This document shows, one piece after another, positions 55,916-64,000 of a stretch of 64,000 nt of DNA. Source of the DNA: Nymphalis io (taxonomy: Eukaryota > Arthropoda > Insecta > Lepidoptera > Nymphalidae); contig NC_065903.1 of the NCBI RefSeq assembly GCF_905147045.1, positions 558,001 to 622,000 on the forward strand, in the 5' to 3' direction. The stretch's first letter is position 1. Each line of letters opens with the position of its first letter. The position numbers and the translations under genes are program-made. Under the pieces are notes generated by a model, which made no database searches, had not been told where the DNA came from, and saw only the letters and a list, made by a program, of their open reading frames with translations.

Positions 55916-56685
55916 TAATAATAAAAAAGTAAACTCGTCGTCACTGCGACACACGTTAAAACAAACTTATCGTAGACATACGTTAAAATCAATTTATAGA
56001 GGTAAACTGCCCTTGAAATGTACTATACGTCCTAGAACCGCCGTTGTTAATAGCTGGGTAGATGCTACGCACAATGATCCAATAGTTTTATTACCAAGCG
56101 ATGTCTAGTTACGTTTCGGCTTTAGTGAGTGTGATAAAACTGAAGATGTTATTGTGGATGGGATGAGATTCAGAGTTTCAACTATGTTTCTAATGTTAAT
56201 GAAAAAAATGCTAACTTATATAACAACTCATGACTTAATTGGTCTACCCTCTTACTTTGCTATAAAGCGCTATTTTCCTTTAGCGCCGAAGACCCGTATA
56301 TATTGGTGGTTCTTGTCCGGATTTAAACCTGCGAGTTTTGGTTGTTCGTTTGTTGTATGTACTTTTCCACACCACAAGTGGAGTAAAGATAAAAAACAAC
56401 TTTGACATTGAATTGACGCGATATTTATCATTGGTTGAGATCTTGAATACTATACTCATTATGGATCCGCGAAAAAATGACGTTTTGAATGCGTGGAAGT
56501 AAAATTATATTGAATATTAGTAGTTGAGGAGATTAGTTTGTATTACAATATAACATATTTACTAGCAAACAAGGATACTACTAAGGTTTTTTCTTTGATC
56601 AGTCTTATTTTTTTTTAAAATATTGTGTTCCCTATATATTGGCTAATTATAAAAAAATAGAATACAGAAATGTAAATGCCTCTCT
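55916..56685. other. Intergenic, no feature
   Basis: An 83-codon open frame at 56154-56405 has no recognisable family signature and is not supported as a gene. Confidence 0.4.
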
Positions 56686-56885
56686 GCTGGGTAGAGGTAT
56701 GTGTCTTTGCTCTTGAGGAGATGGTTTGGATGTTTTTTACCATGCTATTCCAATGCGAATTATACATGTGATATTTCAACTGACACGTACGGTTTTTTCC
56801 GCCAAAAACGTGATGAATGATACAAATTGGGCACACGAAAAGTCAATTCTTGCCGAGTTTGAACCAACAATCTTCCGTAAAGTTT
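56686..56885 (-). repeat. Old Metulj-like SINE, minus
   Basis: Reverse-order diverged blocks: CTGGGTAGAGG, CTTGAGGAGATGGTTTGGAT, ACCATGCTATTCCAATGCGA, and at the far end CTTGCCGAGTTTGAACC for the B box. Confidence 0.6.
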
Positions 56886-58883
56886 CTAAAAATGTTTCTA
56901 AAAATTTAAATGTTTCTATTGCTTAAAATTTATGTAAAAATAAATAGTTCTTGTAATCTTACGACTTCTCCCCCTTCCACGCATTTTTAGCGACTTAGTG
57001 TCCGTATTCAGTTATTTCTTTCAATTATTTATTACACCAGGACCTACGCGCGATTTCTCCAAGGATACTATATACTTAGTCAAGAGTAAAACCATTTTTC
57101 TATCGTCTCATTAGGATGGAAGAGCGACTTTTCAATTTCAACTTAAGAATGTTGTAAATTATACACATTTATAGAGCTCATGTGCGCCTTGGGTGGTACG
57201 AATTGACATTATTTTATTTAACCATCATTAAATAAATAAATTTTCTTAAATGCTTACGCGATAGAGTTCAAATTAGAGTCTGCGTTGTGACTAAAACAGG
57301 TAATATGAGGTTGGTATATGGAAGTGTTTCAGAATACAGGTATTGTAAATCTGTCGTGAGCTAATGACACGGGTCATAGTGTCGTCTGAGCGGGTCAGTT
57401 GATGAACACTGAGATAAAATCACGTGACGGACCAGCCGCAGACGAGCCCATGTAGAGTGTTGACAATGGAAATACTTGAATTTATTACTTAATATTATAT
57501 ACATTCGTAATAAGATTCACTGCAGTTGTAGGTTTATAAGGTTTAGTGAGATATTGTGCAATTTAACTTTCGAATTGTCGTATATTATTATACTGAGACA
57601 GCGAAGATTCTGTGTTTCTGTAACGCTTCAATACAGCGCCATGACATTCATTTTCGTGACAATGTACAATCGGATGACTCTTCTAATGACTATTTTTAAA
57701 TTATGTGAAATTTCTTTTTGAATTGTAATAATTTTTCAACCAACAAAACAATGATTTTTATATACTGCGCTTAGAATATATCTAACTAAAGTTTAATACT
57801 GATTGTAATGGGTATGAACTCTTCCCATTTTGTAGTTATCCCAGATCGATTATGTGTGTGATCTTTTTGAAGTATGCCTGTGCGATTTTATTTCATGTTT
57901 GCGTTTAATCCCCTTTTTATATTCATTGTTCGAATCTTCTGATTATCCTGATGTAATGAGCGCATTTAATCATGGCGGCTAATTTCAGAAAAAGACGCAG
58001 GACATATGACAGTGTAATGTGTTCACACAAACACAAAATATTTTTCTCTACCTTTACTTTCATAGGCCGATGAGATTGTTCTCCGAGATGATTAGATTTA
58101 GAGTTTATCAACCAACAGGACCAAAGGCTTTACTCGCTTCCGAGGTATACATCTATAAGGACAGCCAACTTTAAGAATGCTTAGCCCAGAAGTAGAACAT
58201 TCACAGGCTGTTGCTACTTTTACTTTTTATCTCTATTATCTACCTTAGTTTGAATATAAACTTGCTTTTGTTCCCAGACCAAATTAAACTTAGTCCATTT
58301 TGGGCAGTCGTGTGTTACGCGTTAAGTTTAAAAACTTATCTATATACTTTAAATATAACAAACTAAAGTATTTCATTCAATCTAAACAAAATCAAAATTG
58401 TATGAATTAACCTTAGGTCAGTGGTTTAGAATCGTGGGAAGAATGAATATATGGTAAATAAGAATTTATCGTCGTATTTTGACCTCAGCACAATTTTATC
58501 CCATCTACTATTGGTTCGCCCACGCGAGGTCCGCTAATAAGACTGAGATACCGAACGTCGATTTTTAAGTAAGATATGTGATTCTCTTTATCATTATACA
58601 TTTCATAACGTTTTGAACATTTATCACTAACTTTATTAACGTTTAAAATTATGAAATTACGATGTTTATCCGTATTTAACAATCTGTATTATATTTGAAA
58701 ATCACAAAGATCGATATGATTTTTTTTATATTCAGATTGTAAAACTAGGCAAAGAAAGAAAGAATAATAATTAATTTTTTTTTAAAATAATGTTTATGTT
58801 ACCGAAGAAGTAAATAGAATATTAGTTTTGTTAGTAACCATTGATTAAAACAAGATTTTTCATAAAATAATAACGGCAACAAC
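56886..58883. other. Gene-poor region
   Basis: Mostly AT-rich. 57340-57470 is less AT-rich and CpG-containing (GTCGTCTGAGCGGGTCAG, ACGGACCAGCCGCAGACG) without coding support. A Metulj-like tail lies at about 58180-58215 (TTAGCCCAGAAGTAGAACAT, CACAGGCTGTTGC). Confidence 0.4.
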
Positions 58884-59030
58884 AACGCCTTACGGTGATA
58901 TACTATTTTAATGCGTGTGTTTTTGAAATGCCATAATTATTATGGGCAATGTCGCATATCACTTTCTGACACTTCACGACCGTTTTCTGCGGTGAGTTTG
59001 GTGTTCGTTTTTACAAAATGGCTCTACAGA
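58884..59030 (+). repeat. Duplicated repeat, copy 1
   Basis: ACTATTTTAATGCGTGTGTT, CACTTTCTGACACTTCACGA and CGTTTTCTGCGGTGAGTT, matching copy 2 at 59621 in the same order and orientation. Confidence 0.65.
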
Positions 59031-59620
59031 GTGTCATTGGATAGCAAAAAGGCTAACAAGCTTACTTATATGCATATTTAGTTATTTGATTATATGCTTA
59101 CTTTTTTATTACATTGGCGTATTAATAATGATATTGAAATATGAAATCATGTAAGATAAAGTGATAGAAATAAGAAGTCTAGAGTAAGCAACGTAAAATC
59201 ACAATATTTATAATAATTGTTTCGATTCTTTAGCAAAATATATTTTGAGTGATTAAAGTTACGAGCATATTTATATGAATTAGCAGGTTTTAAAGTTATA
59301 TTCGTAAAAAAGTATATTACAAGCTTAATGGATAAAAAATGAAGAGAAAGGCTAGAAAAGCGGTTACACTTTGTGGCTGTTAAATTTCATAGTTGATTAA
59401 ATTCAATTGAATTATTATTTATCTTGTTAATTATTATATATACAATCTTTAAATCTTTTTATTATGTAATTCACCTGTTTAAATACAAATTGTAAAAAGC
59501 ATAAAAAAAAAATTTATCTTCCTTTTAATTCATAATAATGCTTAAATAATGCTTAATTACTGACTAAAGCAGTGCTATTCTTTAAGATCTCACTTAGTAT
59601 CTCTGTTGAGAAATGTAAAT

Positions 59621-59755
59621 CGACTTACTGCAATACGCTATTTTGATGCGTGTACCCTTTGAATGCTATTTGTTATAATAGTTAGTGTCCTATGTAATTT
59701 ACTGACATTTCACAAATGTTTTCTGCAGTGCAGTTCCAGGTTTTTCGTACTGAAT
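59621..59755 (+). repeat. Duplicated repeat, copy 2
   Basis: GCTATTTTGATGCGTGTACC, AATTTACTGACATTTCACAA and TGTTTTCTGCAGTGCAGTT. Clearly homologous to 58884-59030 but well diverged. Confidence 0.65.
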
Positions 59756-60025
59756 GATACTGGTATAAAAACAAATTTTAAAAAATGATGTCATAATTAC
59801 CGTCTAAGCCTTTGTAATCCGACACGTGGGAGCAAAGATTAAATCTCATTTTAATTTAAATTGTCCTCAAATATATACATGGTATAATTAATTAATATGT
59901 AAATGTTATTATATTTATATATTATCGGGTCTCATTAATTAATATTTAAAATACATAAATACAATAATATGTAACATTGAATGTTTGTTTATTAATTTAT
60001 CTTCTTATTAATCAGTAATTACTTT

Positions 60026-60322
60026 ACTGGTGGTAGAGCTTTGTGCAAGCTCGTCTGGGTAGTTACCACCCACTCATCAGATATTCTACCGCAAAACAGC
60101 AGTACTTGGTATTGTTGTGTTCCGGTTTGAAGGGTGAGTGAGCCAGTGTAATTACAGATACAAGGGACATAACATCTTAGTTCCCAAGGTTGGTGGCGCA
60201 TTGGTGATGTAAGCGATGGTTAACATTTCTTACAATGCCAATGTCTAAGGGCGTTTGGTGACCACTTAGCATCAGGTGGCCCATATGCTCGTCCGCTTTC
60301 TATTCTATAAAAAAAAAAAAAA
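60026..60322 (+). repeat. Family B retroposon, full length with long A tail
   Basis: ACTGGTGGTAGAGCTTTGTG through GGTGGCCCATATGCTCGTCC, ending in about 14 A. The intact long A tail suggests a relatively young copy. Confidence 0.9.
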
Positions 60323-61639
60323 TTTTTTTTTAAGAAGCACTTAAGTTTTTATTTGCTAAATATAGTTGTCAGATTTTTTTTTTCAATAAATGGGTTCACT
60401 ATCATAAAAATATTTTTCACATTGATACGACAGATCTTGGGATTATTGCGTTCAAAATATGCAAACATGTTCTTCAGCTTCTATATTAGTACAGATATAA
60501 TCGAATATACCGAGTACGGGGTATTATTTGATATATAACGGATTATATAATGAAAAATATATATTTTAACGAATCTGCATACGTTTAACCACTAAAAGAA
60601 ACGGTTCTATTAGTGGTAAAATTGTATGAAGATTCTAAGAGGTCATGACATATAACAACTGGATTGGTCCCAACAATTGCACATAGCTGATGAAAACAAT
60701 TACTGATCATTTGTCCGAATTTCGAATGCGGCCGTCATCATTCGTCAAAGACAAGTCAACAACACAAGTGATATTTAAATTGAATTTTGCAAAATTTAAA
60801 TTATGCAAAATTGTTGTTCTGTATGTACGCAAGTGCACTCTTTCCATCACTCTCTTGGTTGTCAACATTACCAAACTCTAGCCTCCCGTGATAGCTTCAA
60901 CAGAGACTTTCTTGACAGAAAAACTCAATAAATGTACGGTCAATACACCGTACATCCGTACTTGTCGATATAACAACAAAGCGGTTAAGCTATACTGAGT
61001 TCATTAGTATATATATTAATAGTATAAATATAAAAAAGGAATTTCAAGTTGTACGTAAAACTGTACTTGAATATTGCAGTGTCATAGGAATATACTAAGT
61101 TCTTAAAGATTAAACTTTAACTTTTATCTCCCGAACACAGGTTAATCGGTGATCGTTTTATTTTAATGCACATGAGTCACTAAGATATTCAAAATGTCCG
61201 TAAATTCTGTATAAAATCTTTCATAATCCGTGTGATACCATTCGAAACGGGCGCCGAGAGGGCGATAATCGTAAATAACGTACAAATAGCTGCGTGTGCG
61301 CATGGGGTAACGTGGATCGAATATCGCTACTAGCTTTAAATAAATCGTGAGCAAGTGAATCTATACTGTATGTGTAATGAGAATAGGAGTAATATTAGCG
61401 TGATTTTATCTGCATATGACAGGTTAACTCGTTACAAATACTGCGGTAACAATGTTGAATTTAAATGTCTGCTCATATCAAAGTTGTTAAAATTAGCATA
61501 GTGCATTTGAGGTATATATTTATTTTCAACAGTATCTAAAACGTTTAATGCGAAAACAAAGCTTATATTAAAAAGTAACTAAAAAATTTTTATACAACTT
61601 GAGTAAGTGCTCGTTAATGACCCACTTGGACAAAGGCTT
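60323..61639. other. Intergenic, no feature
   Basis: AT-rich with only short open frames; nothing recognised. Confidence 0.45.
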
Positions 61640-61720
61640 CTTCTTCATATGTGTAAGACACATGCAGGTTTCCTTACGATGTTTTTCTTTAACACGAGGT
61701 GAATTATAAACACAAATTAA
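61640..61720 (-). repeat. Metulj-like SINE core, minus
   Basis: ACACATGCAGGTTTCCTTAC, GATGTTTTTC and GAGGTGAATTATAAACAC are reverse-complement core blocks. Confidence 0.65.
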
Positions 61721-61726
61721 AATAAA

Positions 61727-61880
61727 AAAGTAACAGCCTGTTAATGTCCTACGGCTAGGCTAAATCCTCCTCTCCTTTCGAGGAGAAGGTTTGGTCCTTA
61801 ATACACCACACTACTCCAATGCGGATTTTTAGATACACATACACATTTCCTCACGATGTTTGCCTTCAACGTTGATCATG
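61727..61880 (-). repeat. Metulj-like SINE tail and core, minus
   Basis: AACAGCCTGTTAATGTCC, CTCCTCTCCTTTCGAGGAGA, CCAATGCGGATTTTTAG and TTTCCTCACGATGTTTGCCT. A second copy in tandem with 61640-61720, same orientation. Confidence 0.7.
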
Positions 61881-64000
61881 TATTTATGTTTTTATTATTT
61901 ATTTTCACATTTATGTTTTATTTGATAATATGTCTTCTGTTTTATATATATATATTTAAGTTAAGGAGACTCTTGACCAGCGGGCTTATATTTAAACACA
62001 TATATCACTAATGTATACTATGGTATGGATTAGCTACAAATCATTTATTCGATCACGACTAATTTACTATCACCACTAACCTGTTAAGCGTGTTATATAT
62101 ACGTTTATATACACACGTAGATTCTGATTTTGATATATTACATTGCTCAGCGATGTCTAAAAACAGACATCCATAGATATTCATAATTTACCCGATGCTC
62201 ATAAACCATAAGTCCGTTAAAAACCGTGTATATATGCATATCATCAATAATTAGCGGACCTCCCATTGGTTAATAGCTCAAATATATATTTTGTGGCATT
62301 TAATATGTATATGAGCAAGTTCGTCGCGTGTCTGTCCGAACGCTGGCTTAATGACTTATTATTTAGTGATATTGTCTCTGTAAGGGCAAGTACAGACGAA
62401 AAAGTTTATTAAATATATTTTAATCTATAACTCGAAAAACGAACAGAAATAAAAATATAATGACAAATAACCACAGCATTACCAATCGGTTTCAAGTTTG
62501 TGATTTCCTTTTTTGCCACGGAACCAACATACATATTTATATAAAGATTTTTAAGCAATGTTACCTATATTGGCATAGGATTAGGGTATTAGCATAGCGA
62601 TGAGCTATCAAATAAAATCGTAATATTATAATTACGATTTTATTTCCCATTCCACAAATTTTTAAACCTCAATTTACAAGTCCGGAAGTTCGGAATTGAG
62701 AGACGAGTACCATATATCCTGTCTGATAATCAAAATATACCAACTCCATATTGTTTCATATGTCATCGACTTGACAAAACTAATATACTATTTGAATATG
62801 ACTTCTATTTCTCAATAAGTTTAGAACAGGGTGGCTGTTAAAACATCAATAATTATAATATAAAATACCTCATCATGGCTAACGATAAGCCAGTGATTGT
62901 TATTAAATTTGACATTTTACAGCCTACGTAAGGACATACATATGAATACTAGAGGATATACGGGGAAAAATTCGTGGATGGATTTCGCGAGAATACTTTA
63001 GATACAATATATACTTGCATTTCATGCATAATAAAATTAAGCTAATCCCAATAATTACCTGTGGTTTGTTCATTGAAAAAAGCGGCAGTTCAAAAATTTC
63101 AAAGATATTTTTTGTATATTTTTTATTACCTAAAAGATTATTTAAAAGTAATGAGATATTTAATAAATATAATTTTAATATACTTAAATCAAGTACATTA
63201 AAAATGAAAGTAGAGTCTTTATTATGAAAAGTTTAAAAATAATTTGTAATTTGATAAAAATAATATTACATATGCATCAATTAAATAAACATCAAATTAA
63301 AAATAGAAGAGGAATATAATTGCATATTTTACTATAGACTAATTTAATTCCCAATGTTATTTGGATCAAGAATAGGCGAGAGATAGAGATTTTCGAGATT
63401 TCATAGATAAAATAGATAAAACATTTCAAAACAAACGAAGTATATATTATGACAACGTTAGTATTTCAACTAATTTTAAATGAACATATAATTATAATAT
63501 TTATTTTATTATTATTGTGTTTTGCGTCCTCTTTCTTTTAATAATTTGTTTATATAAAATGCTTTTATTAATTACTGGGAACGAATGTTGGTTATGTTTT
63601 AGTAATATATTTTATTTTAATAACTATACCGTTTCAAAAATAAAATAAATAAATATCTAACTGTAAGCTGTCATATACTTTTATTTATTTCGATACGCGT
63701 ACAACGCAACTTAGCATGTATGTATTAGTATGTAACTTTTAAGCAAACTTTTTGTCATTTAGATTCACGGATTTTTTTTTATTTCGACCGTTTCACATAC
63801 TTTATAAAGATATTTGTTTCGTTTGGAGATTGACCTATGACTTGCGTACATAGTTTATGAAGGATCTGACAGCTGTCTATAAGCAATATTAAAGATCAAT
63901 TTATATGTTGGAATATTATTATGTGATTTGGTCGTGATTAGTTCGTGTCGCCTCGATTAGGTGTTTGTTTTAAAACGGTATTACTGTTTAAATAATTGCT
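61881..64000. other. Gene-poor region to the right edge
   Basis: Very AT-rich; no coding, RNA or repeat family recognised. It could be part of a long intron if the candidate exon near 43.8 kb is real. Confidence 0.45.

Noticed and set aside
1..64000. CRISPR arrays, operons or other prokaryotic systems
   Set aside because: Spliced eukaryotic genes, SINEs and AT-rich introns throughout. No regularly spaced short repeats.

Overview
The window is nuclear DNA from a lepidopteran insect, most likely a butterfly. The evidence is AT-rich non-coding DNA, compact genes with short GT-AG introns, protein sequences closest to what I know of insect orthologues, and two dispersed retroposon families of the kind I associate with nymphalid genomes. 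One is a tRNA-headed, Metulj-like SINE. The other is an A-tailed, roughly 290 bp SINE-like element called family B here. The butterfly and family-name assignments come from memory.

The left two thirds (1-40.4 kb) is gene-dense housekeeping territory. In order: 5' exons of Enhancer of zeste (-); an RS-rich protein ending in a TRIR module (+); COX6B (+); a diverged COX6B paralogue (-); a decayed hAT transposon with 8-bp target duplications (8.4-10.9 kb); a short ORP10/11-type PH protein (-); an APLF-like FHA/PBZ DNA-repair protein (+) whose intron holds a Harbinger-like element with an intact Myb/SANT-like gene; Translin-associated factor X (-); ARPC1 (+); the large ARF exchange factor BIG/Sec71 (-); and Bub3 (+). 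I rebuilt these models exon by exon, and every junction keeps frame.

The layout alternates. Four pairs are head to head (E(z)/TRIR, ORP/APLF, TRAX/ARPC1, Sec71/Bub3), so divergent promoters are likely. Three junctions are tail to tail (COX6B/COX6B-like, APLF/TRAX, ARPC1/Sec71). The genes do not form one pathway, but several share themes: chromatin and DNA repair (E(z), APLF), RNA processing (TRIR-like, TRAX), mitosis (Bub3), respiration (two COX6B), and membrane or actin dynamics (Sec71, ORP-like, ARPC1).

The right third (40.4-64 kb) is gene-poor: old retroposon copies, two small inverted-repeat elements (one with a retroposon nested in it), hairpins and a duplicated repeat. The only gene signals are a candidate 5' exon pair near 43.4-43.9 kb, which could begin a long-intron gene on the + strand, and a broken short coding remnant just after it.

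The most notable points are: (1) the COX6B start codon lies 174 bp after the TRIR-like stop and directly behind a strong 3' splice site, suggesting a shared upstream promoter or exon; (2) the APLF-like gene has two phase-matched alternative acidic last exons; (3) the Myb/SANT gene nested in APLF has its own start, yet its first large exon is also in phase with the upstream APLF donor; (4) two COX6B genes converge and share intron position and phase; (5) the ORP-like gene stops before any sterol-binding domain.
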